From Oscarella lobularis (Eukaryota > Porifera > Homoscleromorpha > Homosclerophorida > Oscarellidae): a stretch of DNA of 64,000 nucleotides. This document shows positions 23,401-37,467 of the stretch, in pieces. The stretch spans positions 1,674,001-1,738,000 of the forward strand of contig NC_089189.1 in assembly GCF_947507565.1 (NCBI RefSeq), written 5' to 3'. Each line of letters begins with the position of its first letter. The first letter of the stretch is position 1. The position numbers and the translations under genes were made by a program. The notes beneath the pieces were generated by a model. The model ran no database searches. It was not told the DNA's origin and worked only from the letters and a program-made list of their open reading frames with translations.

Positions 23401-26400
23401 CTAAATATTATTTTTTTTCTATTAGTTCAGCACTGTAGTCTGCTTTCTGATCCTCCAAACGGAAAAGTTACAGGAGGCAGTTCGGCACATGGAATGTCTA
23501 TGACATACGTTTGCAATGCCGGCTACAACGTGACGTCTGGATCGCGAACTCGTTCTTGTTTAGCCAAACCGGACGGAAGTGTCTACTGGAGTGGAACGGC
23601 TGCTCGTTGCGCAAGTGAGTAGAGAGCATGGGTATTTAATATGCAACATGCTTATTTAATTAACACAGTTATTGATTGCGGACGATTATCGGCATTGCAA
23701 AACGGTCAAATAACCGGAAAATCAACAGTTTACCTTTCTACTGTCTCTCTCAGCTGCAATGTTGGATATAACATTGGAGGTTCAGTAAAGCGAACATGCC
23801 AAGCGAACGGCCAGTGGAGTGGCTTTCCAACTGTCTGCAAAAGTATTTAATTATTGTCTCTGATCGCCAGACTTACTACTATAGCCGTTTTTTTCTTTCC
23901 AGTTGTTAACTGCGGCCAATTTCCGGCTCCTATTTTCGGAAGTATCTCCGGTGCCACGACCTATGGCTCCTCCGTCATTCTATCGTGTCGAAAAGGGTTC
24001 AGCTTGTTTGGCTCGAGTCGACGAACGTGCCAAGCGGACGGTTCTTGGACTGGAGCAGCAACGCACTGCAAAAGTACTGTAGACACAGTTTCTCCAAATT
24101 GTCTTATTTCAAAATTTTTTTCTTTTACTAGTCGTTGACTGTGGAGTTGTGAAATCTCCCGCCAACGGCCAGGTCACCGTTTTGAATACGACATACGGTT
24201 CGGTGGCATCGTTTCAGTGCAACAGTGGTCACAGATTGGTCGGACCCTCGTCGCGTCAGTGTCAAGCGAACGGCCAATGGAGTAGCATACCTACTCTATG
24301 CGACGGTGAGACTCTGCGATGTGTACACTACAGGGACTATCTAATGCAACTCTCTAGCTCTCTATTGCTCTGCTATTGGAACACCTTTACACGGGTTCCG
24401 GCAGCCGGTTTTGTCTAACTTTGTCTACGGAACGTCGTTGAGCTTTACGTGCGCGCTAGGACGAACATTGGTTGGGCGCTCGACTACTCAGTGCGTCGAG
24501 TCGAGTCAGAATCTCGTGAAGGTCAATTGGACCAACAGTCTGCCAACATGTGACGGTAAGTCTAGCAGCTACGGCCATACGTATGTACGTATGTATTGGA
24601 GGTAGTTTTCACAAGCTGTAACGGACTCCAATTCGGAAAGAAAAACCCATAGGGTGTCTTTGTGGGCTCCTTTCCTCTGTCTACAAGTGGGGCTCGTTCT
24701 TTATGCACGTACGCGTATGTATTCCAATCTTACTGCCGGTAATACTGGTTACATTTTTACCTTTTAAATTAAATTAATTTAATTTAATTCAAATATTTTC
24801 AGTGGTTCCGAAGCTGGTTCTTAATTTGACAGCGTCTGACCGAACTGAGCAAAGAAGCAGAGTTAACTTGGTTGCCTACGCTGCAGGAGTTTCACAGTCT
24901 AGCGAAGATAATCCGTTGACGCTCTCTTGCTATCCGGCGAAGGGCGCTCCAATTCCTCGGGTGACGTGGTACTACGGTCAAACGATAGTGAACGCCACAC
25001 CGAGCAGTGCAGTATATCAAACTTACGACTCCGTAACTGGCACATCCTATTTGACTTTCAACGAATTCGGGAATAAGAACGAGGGTAGCTATAAATGCGT
25101 GGCTATGAACTGAGCCGGAAAAGACGATACCAGTTTCACTTTGATCCAACAAGGTCTTAATTTTCTCCTCGTTTTCTTTGTACGTTGTATTCGTTTTAGT
25201 GGTGCCCAACCCCATGGCTAAACCGTCTCTAGTCGTCCTATCAGCCTGGGATATTGAAGTCTCGTGGAGCGTGCCGTCATTCAACGGCTATACGCCTCTC
25301 ACCGGCTACGATGTACAGTATACTACTTCTCTCAATAGTCAATGGGCCCAAGTACCCACACCCTTGTCGTCGTCGACATTCGCTACTATCATATCCAATT
25401 TAAACCCGTACACCGTCTATAACGTTCGAGTTCGGGCAAGGAACAAGATCGGAGCGGGTCTCTACAGTGCAATCGCTTCGACGAAAACACTCCAAGCAGG
25501 TAGTAAAACTTTAACGTGTTACCATAATTTCTAATGCGCTTTTTCTATATTTCGTTTTCTAACTCCTGTTCATGTTTAGCGCCTACTGCTCCGCGAAAGC
25601 TGACGTCTGTCTCCGCCGCCTCTGACTCGGTCTCCCTCTCGTGGAGAGTGCCGTCGCCTGCAAACGGAATCATCACTGCGTACTCTATTTCCTACCGAGA
25701 CGAATCGTTCGGCAGCGGGCAAACGTTTTTGAAACTCGTCAACGGGACGAATGTTTCAAGCACCGTCACCGGGCTTCTTCCGTATCGCGTCTATCGGTTC
25801 ACGATTAAGGCCAAAACGGAAGAGCCAGTGGGTAACGATCTTTGGGGAGCTAATTCGTCAGACGTATCTGTTCGAACGCAAGCATCTTGTAAGAAGATCT
25901 CTTGAAATTGACCTAATTTCACTAATACATACGTATAGATCCTTCGTCCTCGCCAACAGTTAGCCAAGCACGAGCTCATGGATCACAGAGTATTTTCATC
26001 CAGTGGAATGTGAGCATATCCTCCTCATATAGTAATTTTTTCTAATTACTTTTCATAGGGTCTTGCACCTGAAGATATAAACGGTGTTTTAACTGGATAT
26101 AGGATTTCTTATTCCATTCTGAATTCGGGAAATGTTCTTTACGTTTCCGTCAACTCTTCGGATCGACAGCACAATTTCACCACATTGGCTCCTCACACAG
26201 ATTATGAAATTCGCGTCTACGCTATAAACCAGATTGGTCAAAGTCCAGGAAGCGCTTTCATAGTAATGAAGACAGGCCAAGCTCGTACGCAATCAAGATA
26301 CACAGAACGTATGTATTCAAACCCTTTCTAGCTCCTTTGACTCCCCCACTCAATATCACCGCTGTGGCGCTTTCTTCCAACGAAATCGAACTGAAGTGGG

Positions 26401-27972
26401 TTGAGCCTTCAAGTAATGCAGTGCCTGGAATTCTGACTGGTTACGACGTCTTCGTCGCCAGCGACGACGACCACGAAAATCATCTATCCTATAATCAAAA
26501 CTATTCGTCGGCATTGCTGACGAACCTAGTTCCCTATACGAACTACACGGTATCTGTCGCAGCTAGGACGGGTGGAGGAATGGGTCCGAAAGGGCCATAC
26601 CAGCCTCTTGTAGTGCTTACACACGAAGATGGTATATATATTTATTTGAACTGAAATTCATATTATTGATATTGGAAATTTAGTACCAACTGCCCCGGAA
26701 GGCTTTCTCGTCTCTGTCCTATCAGCAACGGCAATAAAAGTCGATTGGAAGCCTCCGGCAATACTCAACGGTCTCTTACTCAGCTACACTGTTTTCTACT
26801 GGAACAGTTCGTATAACGGACGTGCTTCCACACGTGATCAGAGCTTCGTTGTTGAGAACTTGAACGAATTTGCTCTTTACTCTCTGTCTGTCGCCGGTGA
26901 GACTGTAGCAGGAATGGGACCTCGAAGCGACGAAGTCGTCGTCAAGACGTTTGAGTCAGGTACACGCATTCCCCGTACAGCGCACAGATACCGTACCGTT
27001 ATTTATTCCAGAACCGAATGAAGCACCTGTTCTGATATCGGTTTTCAGCGAATCGTCTACTACGATCAATATTTCCTGGGCTCCGCCGCCGGTTCAGTCG
27101 ATCAACGGTCTTCTAACGTTCTACGAAATTCACTATAGCAAAACGGAGTTAGGAAATGTCAGCGACGTCTTTAACGCGAGCCGCGAGACGAGCAATTCGA
27201 TTCTCGACAACCTCGAAGAGTTCGTCGTTTATCGCGTCAAAATTCGCGCCTACACGAGCGCGGGACCGGGACCGTTTGTCGAGACGGAACGGAGAACAAT
27301 AGCAAGTAAGTCTCTATGAGCTTTTGTATTATCATTGAATTTTTTTTCTGTTTTTTTCTCAAAGGTCCGAGTGATCCTCCGCTCGACGTGTGGGCGAACA
27401 GTACGAGTTCGACGTCTATTTACGTTGAATGGTTGCCTCCGGCGAACGTCGACGTCAACGGGATATTTTACGGCTTTCAGATTCAGTACGCGTCTGGAAA
27501 CCACAGCAGCGCACTCGTCCCTCTTGTGATCAACGCAACATCGTTTCATTTAACCGATTTATCAAAGTAGAGCATCGTTTTTGTACGCATGTCCTGCTGG
27601 GGAATTTCTATTATATTCTAGGTGGACAGACTACCATGTATGGGTTTGAGTGGTAACACGAGCGCAAGATGGAAATATGCTTGTTAGCTCGTGGACAGCG
27701 GCATCTCCGGTCCGCACCGACGAAGACAGTAAGAACTATGCAGTCGCTATTGAATTTAACGATAATTTTATCTGTAATTGATGTCGTTAAATTCAAATTT
27801 TAAAAAGACTCTATTTGATTATTTCAGCTCCCGAGGCTCCTGGTGCTTTTACCATTCAAACGGTCGGAACGACTGACGCTATTCTAACGTGGGATCATCC
27901 CGACGAGCCAAACGGGATTCTGATTGGATACCATTTGACTATCGTCGACGTCGGATATCTTCGCGCAGACAT

Positions 27973-28038
27973 TGTATCGTGAGAGGATGAATGATCTATT
28001 AGGCCCCAATTAGCTAGGGTTAGCGCACTACCGTCACA
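27973..28038 (-). repeat. LTR (3' in element sense)
   Basis: 66 bp, TG...CA ends, same sequence as 28994-29059 as far as I can read. Confidence 0.9.
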
Positions 28039-28110
28039 TCCCCCCTTCTTCAAACAAAACAAAACAAAAAAAAGTAGACTACACAGACAACACAAAGAAG
28101 AGTTAAGAGT

Positions 28111-28983
28111 TCAACACTGCGCACGTGGATGGTCAGGAGAAAAAGCGTCGGAGTACAGCGGAGTAGTGCATCTTTCTTCGGGCGATGGGCGGCAGATCCG
28201 TGAGATAATTGTCGGACAGGTGCGTAACGAGAGTAGTGAACGCGTACGCGTCCCACGCTTGGCGCAACGGTTGCCAGGCGTCTGCGATGGTATCAGCGCT
28301 GCGGCCTTTGAACTCGCCGGCAGAGGGACGCTGGTCGGCCGCACGATCGAGGACGCGCGGCGAAGTCGGAGCAGCGAAACGGTCGACGAAGATAGGTGAG
28401 AGTCTTTACGTGAGCGCGACGGCGTAGAGAGCATAGATGAGTGAGAGAGAGACGACGTGGGAGGTCGCGAAGTGAAAGAGAGCTGACAGGCAGACGGTGG
28501 TAAAGTGAAAACGAGCGGACGGGCAGACGGCGATGCGGACGGCGAAGAAGACATAGAAGAAGGCGTAGAAGAAGGTAAGATTGGCGATGCGGACGGCGAA
28601 GAAGGCAGAGAAGAAGGCAGAAAAGAAGAGAACGTAGAAGAAGGCAGAGAAGAAGACGTAGAAGAAGGCAGAAAAGAAGGCAAGCGTGCGTCGTCGCTCA
28701 AGCGAGACGACGAAAAACGAGGAGAAGCGCGAGAGACGGACGATGGCGTTGCAGTAGGTGGGATTGCGTCGTAGAGCGACGGCGAGGAGAGAGCAGAAAG
28801 TAGGCTTGCGTCGTAGAGCGACGGCGAGGAAAGCGCAGTAGGTACTCTTGCGTCGTAGCACGACGGCGAGGTGAGTAGAGGAGGTACTCTTGCGTCGTAG
28901 CACGACGGCGAGGCGAGTATAGGAGATGCTCTTGCGTCGTAGAGCGACGGCGAGGCGAGCATAGGAGAGCGCAAGTGACCCAT
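28111..28983 (-). CDS. Single 290-codon ORF of the miniature LTR element
   Basis: ATG at 28983 lies just after the primer-binding-like site and the frame stays open for 290 codons, nearly the whole interior. The product is Ser/Pro/Arg-rich and repetitive: its start is made of five 14-residue repeats of the type ASPSxYDAR, followed by a long Ser/Pro region. It shows no zinc knuckle, protease, RT or integrase motif. It may be a degenerate gag-like product, or open only because of the repeat composition (other frames are also long). Proteins from another element would be needed for mobility. Confidence 0.45.
   Translation of the reverse strand: MGHLRSPMLASPSLYDARASPILASPSCYDARVPPLLTSPSCYDARVPTALSSPSLYDASLLSALSSPSLYDAIPPTATPSSVSRASPRFSSSRLSDDARLPSFLPSSTSSSLPSSTFSSFLPSSLPSSPSASPILPSSTPSSMSSSPSASPSARPLVFTLPPSACQLSFTSRPPTSSLSHSSMLSTPSRSRKDSHLSSSTVSLLRLRRASSIVRPTSVPLPASSKAAALIPSQTPGNRCAKRGTRTRSLLSLRTCPTIISRICRPSPEERCTTPLYSDAFSPDHPRAQC
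28766..28975. repeat. 5 x 42-bp tandem repeat inside the LTR element
   Basis: Units begin GCGTCGTAGAGCGACGGCGA at 28766, 28808, 28850, 28892 and 28934, with variation mostly in the second half. To the left (about 28550-28685) lies a GAAGAAGGCAGA-type purine repeat. Confidence 0.85.
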
Positions 28984-28993
28984 CCTGTCACCA

Positions 28994-29059
28994 TGTATCG
29001 TGAGAGGATGAATGATCTATTAGGCCCCAATTAGCTAGGGTTAGCGCACTACCGTCACA
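28994..29059 (-). repeat. LTR (5' in element sense)
   Basis: 66 bp, identical to 27973-28038; the primer-binding-like TGGTGACAGGATGGG (28979-28993 on plus) abuts it. Confidence 0.9.
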
Positions 29060-31004
29060 GACATGACGAGTGCTGTCGATCTCACGAGCGTTTTGTACGG
29101 AAAAACGTACGCGCTTGAAGCCGATCAGGATCTCGTTCATTTGTTGGACCTTCACCCCTTCACTCAGTACCGAATGACCCTGGAATCTGAAACTGTAATA
29201 GGAATAGGGGCGAAAACCTCAATCGTAGTCAAAACAATGGAATCTGGTAAACGTGAAGCAACAGACTAAAACGTTAATATAATTCGAATATTATAGCTCC
29301 GTCGACTGCTGTGCGGAATTTTAGCCTCTCATCGGCGAGAGAAAAGAATGGTGCGTCACATTGACACTGAAGTGGGAACCGCCTTTTTTCAGAGATCGAA
29401 ACGGCGTCATCGATGGTTATGATCTTCAGTACACGCCGGAAGGCAGCGGGAGGCAACCCGTTGCGTCGTCTGCGCCCTGCTACGTTCAATTTCTAGACCT
29501 CTTGTCCAACGGACAGGAAGGGAGACGCGAAGTGACCGTTACAGGGCTCGACGGATTTCGCAAATTACTCCTTTAGTCTGAAAGCTTGCACGAGCAGGGA
29601 TGATTTTTTTTCATGCGGGCCAGTTGTGACTGCGAAAATCGAGACGACAGAAACAGGTTAGAAGCCACTGCACCCATACGCTATCTCTCCATTGTTCTTA
29701 GTGGAGACCCGAACAGCATCAGTCCTTTAAAGACACGTGCATATACGCTGTCTCATTTTTCTGCTGGGCTAGACTTGCTATCTGCCGTTAAATACTGTAA
29801 CTGTATACTCTCGACAAACAAACGCTTGACATGTGTCGTCTAACGATTTCCGACCCAAAATTATGTCTGGGCCAAGCAGCAAAAGCCCTGCGTAGTTGAC
29901 AATTGTTTGACTTTTTAACTTAATCTCACTTAATTAACCAGTTAGTTGATTTTGTCCATATTTCTGAAACATCTCAATTTATTATTTTATTTTACAACGT
30001 TATTCTCTTTCTTTCTCTTTTCAGCTCCCATTGGATCTCTTACCATTACTGACCTTGTATTGGTTTCCGACACATCTGCCGTTGTCTACTGGACTCCTCC
30101 GCCGCAACCTGAGCGCAAGGGAATTATAGCCGGATACATACTGAAGCTGTCAAACGCCGGCGAATCGGATTCGGAGAGCGCGAGTATTACACACGACGAG
30201 GAGCATTCGATTTCCGCTGATCGACAAGAGTATTCCGTGTACGACCTCGAAGAGGGAAAAGAGTACGTGGCGACGATTTCAGCTGCCACGGTTGCCGGAA
30301 GAGGTCCGCAGAGTCAGCCAACAATTTTTTCAGCCAGTATGATGCATGAAGCGCCTCCATGTTTCTCGGCTGAAATTTCGTGAGTGTTTGTATACGTGTT
30401 TAGCTCTTTTGAAGTGTAGCGCTCCTTGCGAGTCGGGCGACTGCTACGTAACGGTTACGAAGAAAGAGACGTGCTACTGCACTTCGGCAAAGAGTTCAGG
30501 CAACTGCGTTTACGGTAAGACGGCACGCAATGTTGAGTAGGAAAAGTTCTAGAACTACTTTCCTTCTATTGTTCGCGTCTATTTTCGATTTCTAGATGAA
30601 ACCGTTATTACCACATTGGAAAATTCCAAAGGCAAGGGGGACAACGTTCTCATTATTTACATTGCCGTCGGAGCGGGAGTTGGGCTCATCATACTTGTAC
30701 TTATCGTCATTCTGTGCAGATGTTGGTGCATAGCGAAGGAGGCCGGGTAAGAGAAATATTTCATACTCTATGTGCAACTCTCTAACATATGACAATCCAA
30801 AGCTTTCGACCATCATCAGACGAAGCGCCCATATTTGATCATCAAGAGAAGCCGTCAATGGCTTTAGGTGTCCCCGGTGTCGGTTATCCACATCCCATGT
30901 CGATGGTGACGCAAAATCCCTTGTTTGATAATCCGGTGTATGACGATCGGGATGCCGTCATGCCTCTCGCCAAGACGGAAGACGAAGCGACGGCGGTCTT
31001 CTAG

Positions 31005-32290
31005 ATGTGACTATTTCTCGTTATTGTACCCTGCCTTCATCTGTTTCTTTTCGTTTTAGTCTGTCAAAAAGCTGATTAGTTAATTGATGTCAAGAAAGGT
31101 GAGCTATTGATACTGACGATGTTTCTTTGTCTTGAGGTGAAATCGTTTCGCTTTCTTGCACAAAGAAATAATATACAGGACAAATTTGGTGTCTTATAAT
31201 CGACGTTGCTTTGTTCAGCTAGGTAACTTAGGTTGAGGCTCCGGTTTGTTTTTACGAGGTGTCAAAATAGATTGTCCTGTATATGTCTGCAATCCAGCAG
31301 TAGTCTATATTGCGGTAGCTTGATTTTTAGTGCTTCACTTGAACAATGAACTGTAGACGACATGCTAAGCTAAATGAATCGAAGTGCTTTCCCTAACAGA
31401 TTCACGTGATATGTGACGTCTTTCTCCTACGTGACGTTTTTGTCCGGGTTTGTCGTTCCACGTGATAGAAAGCGAAAGTTGTCCGAAACTCCTCTGTGAC
31501 AGTAGCTACACTCTTCGCCCCGACCATGAGCAGCGGAAAATTGCTTTGTCAATCTGTCGAAGGCGACTGCGAAGGTCGTAGTCTTCGCTTTCTTGTGCAA
31601 TCACGCCAGGGGTGAGCAACGCACACTTCGTGCGCACTTCCTATCGCGTGATTTGCCTTTTCTAAGGAGTTTCGTGGATTTTCGAAAGTGATAGCCAAAG
31701 GTCGCCGATATAAACTCGACGTACAGTACGTACATAGATACATCTAGTTTGCATCGGGTCCCCTTTACGCGAGAGGAAACAATAATTAGGTGGTAGTATC
31801 AAAAGCTTGCATCCGCACTTGCTATATGCCTTATTTCATGATCATGTCAGTTTCCTCTTGCTAGGGGAAGACTACGGATCCAAGACTGCGTTTTTACGTC
31901 TGTATATAGCTGTATGAAGGTAGAGCTAGTTCTGGCCGCCACACGTAGTTCTTCTTATTCCTTGCCCCTTTGCTCCTTGCCTTGCTCTCTCAAAATTTCT
32001 CTGCGCTACCTCGGCCAGCTAGCGGTTTTAGTTTCGAAGTAGTTTATGTTACATATGGGACAAAATTAAGACACTCCATGATACTAGCAATCTACTGAAG
32101 CTCCAGTGTCGCTGTACAAGTAAACTACTCTTTTTATATTTTATTTTTTCGGCTCGCAATTGATGGATCAATTGCGCTTTTCACACTTAGAAAGACAAAC
32201 GCAGAAAGACAAACGCAGAAAGACAAGTCAAGAAACATACGCACAACTGAAAACATCAACAAGTTTCCCAGGAGGTGGCAGAGCAATTAA
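31005..32290. other. 3' flank of receptor and of NANS; no gene seen
   Basis: No supported ORF. Short tandem GAAAGACAAACGCA units occur near 32189-32226. The region should contain the two convergent 3' untranslated regions. Confidence 0.35.
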
Positions 32291-34888
<2,598 letters not shown>

Positions 34889-35312
34889 CGATTTGCGCAT
34901 GACAATCGCTTTTATGCTAAGATGCGTGGGCGGGGTGGGGCCCTGGAGAGGGGCCTAGCAAGCAGATGTAGTATACGTCTATGGCTAGATAAACGCTGAA
35001 CGATTGCACCACATACGTTCGGGTGGGCTACGCTCACTAGCGAAAGTAAAAGAAACGCGAGATGAATGCGGATGTCTATTTTCCGAAGAATGAGGTACAG
35101 AAAAGGGAAGAGTCCCATATTAGGTACGGCTCACCGACTAAGCCTGAGCATTTCGGGAACAAATACGCTTACCAATGCGTTCCTGCCGTTGATCTACGCC
35201 CAGTGAACACCCAAACGAATCGAAACGACGCTGGAATCGGCGAAAGAAAGCGAAAGTATGTACTGGACCCAAAAGGGCGTTCCCGCAACGACCTTTCAAG
35301 CCATAGATAAAA
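34889..35312. other. No gene seen
   Basis: 3' flank of CMAS; no supported feature. Confidence 0.3.
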
Positions 35313-35383
35313 TAAGAAGGAATAGGAAACTCGGGGTCACGTGATCGATTCTGTTGAAGCAAGGGTCGTTACGGGTGGTAATG

Positions 35384-35643
35384 TACCATTTACTTTTCTT
35401 TCGAGCCCTTGACGCTTCAACGCGAAAACCACACTTTATATATGCACTGACGCTCACCCGAATGCCAACGATATCCCCGCACAAAGCTCCAGTCGCTCCA
35501 ACCGCACTCGTTCAAAACCGGTTTGAACGACTGGAGCTTTCTACGGGGACATCGTTGGCATTCGGGTGAGCGCCAGTGCATATATAAAGTGTGGTTGTCG
35601 CTTTGAAGCGTCAAAGGGGTCGAAAGAAAAGTAAACGGTACAA
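35384..35643. repeat. Large palindrome, ~120-bp arms
   Basis: The left arm contains TTTACTTTTCTTTCGAGCCC and CACTTTATATATGCACTGAC; the right arm is the inverse (GCATATATAAAGTGTGG..AAAGAAAAGTAAAC). The centre lies near 35510-35520. It could form a strong hairpin. Confidence 0.88.
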
Positions 35644-35825
35644 ACAAGACGACGCGTTTCAGCGATTAGACGCTTGGCGAATCAAATTACCCACTTCGAT
35701 AGCCTAGCCTTACCTTCAGCACTTCGATCGACAAGATAGCTATTGGTAGAATGAACGTAGCGAAGAGAAAAAACGCCAAAAAGCAGAAGCATACGGGTGT
35801 GAGTGAGTGAGATATGTGAGTGAGA

Positions 35826-36560
35826 TATTTATTTATACAGGGATTGTCTTCAGCTCAAGGCTAATCCTCCAGACACCCTGTGTTAACGTATGCTAAGTAA
35901 GGAGATAAATAAACAGACAGGGTAGAGACAGACAGGGTAGGGAAAGACACATTAATAAAAGTTAAAGACAGACTTAAGTGAGCGTTTGAAGAAAGGAAGA
36001 AGGTCACGACTAAGACGACGGATGGAAGAAGGTAGAGAATTCCAAAGAAACTGACCACGGAACGCAGGAGATCGTCTGAGGGCTTGTGTCCGTGGCGTAA
36101 GTAGCTCAACTCCATGATCAGATAGCCGAGTGAAGTGGTTGGAGCTTACAAAGCGATACAAACTACTGAAACCAGGAGGAGCCATTCCGTTGAGGCACTT
36201 GAAAACCAAAGTGACAAGTTGCAATTTATGACGATCTATGAGTGGCGTCATTTTATAGGACGAATGGAGTAGCTCAAGATTGCCAGTACGGTGTCGACGT
36301 CCTAGCCCCTCCGCCGCACGAAGAGAACGTTTCTCAAGCAGAAGCAAGCGATTGACTACACCGAGAGAGTGGTCGGACCAAACTGGAGAGCAGTAATCAA
36401 GATCGGAGCCAATGATAGCACGGACAAAAGCGGAACGAGCCTCCAGAGAAAGAAAATTTCTATGACGCCGCAGAACACCAATTTTCCTCAAAACTTTGCG
36501 CACCAGTACATCCAGATGTGCAGACCAACCAAGATCACAGTCAAAAACGGGTAACCTGCC
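35826..36560 (-). pseudogene. LINE (CR1/L2/Jockey-like) C-terminal fragment
   Basis: The minus strand reads DLGWSAHLDVLVRKVLRKIG, VLRRHRNFLSLEARSAF, SDLDYCSPVWS, LLLLEKRSLRAAEGL, HRLQLVTLVFKCLNG-type and WNSLPSSIRRL, then a stop. This is the standard region after the reverse transcriptase core (thumb and C-terminus) in CR1/Jockey-clade LINEs. The palm/fingers and endonuclease are absent, so it is 5'-truncated. The 3' end lies near 35826. Confidence 0.88.
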
Positions 36561-36627
36561 GTAAGCCGTAACGACCCTTGCTTCAACGAAATCGATCCCG
36601 TGACCTTGAGTTTCCTATTCCTTCTTA

Positions 36628-37467
36628 GTCAGGTCACCTTACCCTTGCACGTGACAGTGGCCACAATCGGTAGGGGATGTGTTGCACCCCGCACTGTGGA
36701 GTGCGGCCCAATCTCAGGCCGAGTTGTCTGTGACCTAGGGGCTAATTAGCTGTATTATCCTTGGTTCAAGCATTGATAGAAAGTAATTTATCACGTGATG
36801 GGGGAGTTTTCAATCCCCCTTCTCTTACATCTATGGTTGTAGAGTGGTCCGACCACGCCCACATAGAAGTCAGTTTAAAGCATTTGCACGTAGTGACATA
36901 GCTGCACTAGCTATGACACTCGCCGTTGCGGCACTACGCAGGACACTTTAGGAGAGACACGGCTCAGATTTACTTCCAAAAATGTAGCACGATAAATTAT
37001 TTTCATTCTCGTCAAAATGTAGACCGGCCAAAACCGGACTAGCCGGACCGTCTGCTAAGGGCCTGCTGCACTCACATAAGACTGATAATTTGACGTTGAC
37101 AGGTGGTCGGCGAAGTGACATTTTCGTCTCTTCAGGCCAGAGAGCGCTAGATGGTGAAGGACCTGGGGAAGAGGCTATTAGACGGTTGAATCAGAACTCT
37201 TTTGCGTGACAAAGCGAGAGATTAAACAGACCCGCAGCTGCGCGTTCTCATCCACGGAAATGGCTCCGGCGTTCCGGAGGTCAGAAGGTCGTCACCTTAA
37301 ACGTACCACTCTTTGTCACAAGGAAATGGCACTATCTGGGTAGAAGGAGGCAGGAAGTACGTCTGGGGCATACGGGATTGCAAGTACATTTTTATTTTGT
37401 TTGCCTCAATTCTGTGTCAACAATCACTTTCCAGTGACCGATTCGGTGAGTACCTTCGGAGAAGACG
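36628..37467. other. No gene seen
   Basis: Possibly contains the 3' end of the kelch pseudogene to the right; no supported ORF. Confidence 0.3.

Larger units (their letters stand above)
27973..29059 (-). mobile_element. Miniature LTR retrotransposon (TRIM-like), 1,087 bp
   Basis: Two direct repeats of 66 bp (27973-28038 and 28994-29059) look identical, each starting TG and ending CA, and the element is flanked by a 5-bp duplication GACAT (27968-27972, 29060-29064). Read on the minus strand, the inner edge of the upstream LTR is directly followed by TGGTGACAGGATGGG, a plausible tRNA primer-binding site, and the inner edge of the other LTR is preceded by the purine run GAAGAAGGGGGGA, a plausible polypurine tract. 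These are the hallmarks of LTR elements. There is no reverse transcriptase or integrase; the interior is one low-complexity ORF. LTR identity suggests recent insertion. It splits the FN3-8 exon of the host receptor. Confidence 0.9.
20409..31004 (+). pseudogene. Giant SRCR-CCP-Ig-FN3 transmembrane receptor, multiply disrupted
   Basis: About 2,350 residues of coding capacity. Exon 1 (20409-20472) is a signal peptide, MFFAALLLLLQHS. One exon (20595-21212) holds two SRCR domains. Fourteen CCP exons follow (21268 to 24555), then Ig (24803-25153), ten FN3 modules (25200-30360), a six-Cys EGF-like exon (30404-30514), a TM exon (30596-30746, about 24 hydrophobic residues) and a tail (30803-31004) with NPLF and NPVY sorting or PTB-type motifs. 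Introns are phase 1. SRCR plus sushi receptors are known as sponge aggregation or scavenger-type receptors. Lesions: +1 frameshift in CCP6 (~22585); deletion with frameshift in CCP8 (~23015); TGA in Ig (25111) and in FN3-7 (27647); a 1,087-bp LTR-type insertion in FN3-8; two shifts in FN3-9 (~29351, ~29561). The other modules are clean. Confidence 0.88.
35313..36627. mobile_element. TIR DNA element (~1.3 kb) with nested palindrome and LINE piece
   Basis: Inverted ends of about 62 bp: the left reads TAAGAAGGAATAGGAAACTC then GGGGTCACGTGATCGATT; the right end is its near-perfect inverse at about 36566-36627. The termini begin and end with TA, compatible with a Tc1/mariner-type TA duplication. 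No transposase is seen; the interior holds an inverted repeat and a retrotransposon fragment, so the element is composite. Confidence 0.75.

Noticed and set aside
25111-27649. TGA as a sense codon or selenocysteine
   Set aside because: TGA is the normal stop of CMAS and of the TSR gene in the same window, and the interrupted genes also carry frameshifts, so nonsense mutation is simpler.
28505-28774. Plus-strand Glu/Lys-rich ORF inside the LTR element
   Set aside because: It is a translation of the purine-rich repeat opposite to the element's own orientation, with no start context or domain.
20409-31004. Two separate genes, an SRCR-CCP secreted protein and an FN3 receptor
   Set aside because: All introns share phase 1 and spacing across the CCP-Ig-FN3 transition, and no start, stop or promoter signal lies between them apart from the TGA in the Ig exon.
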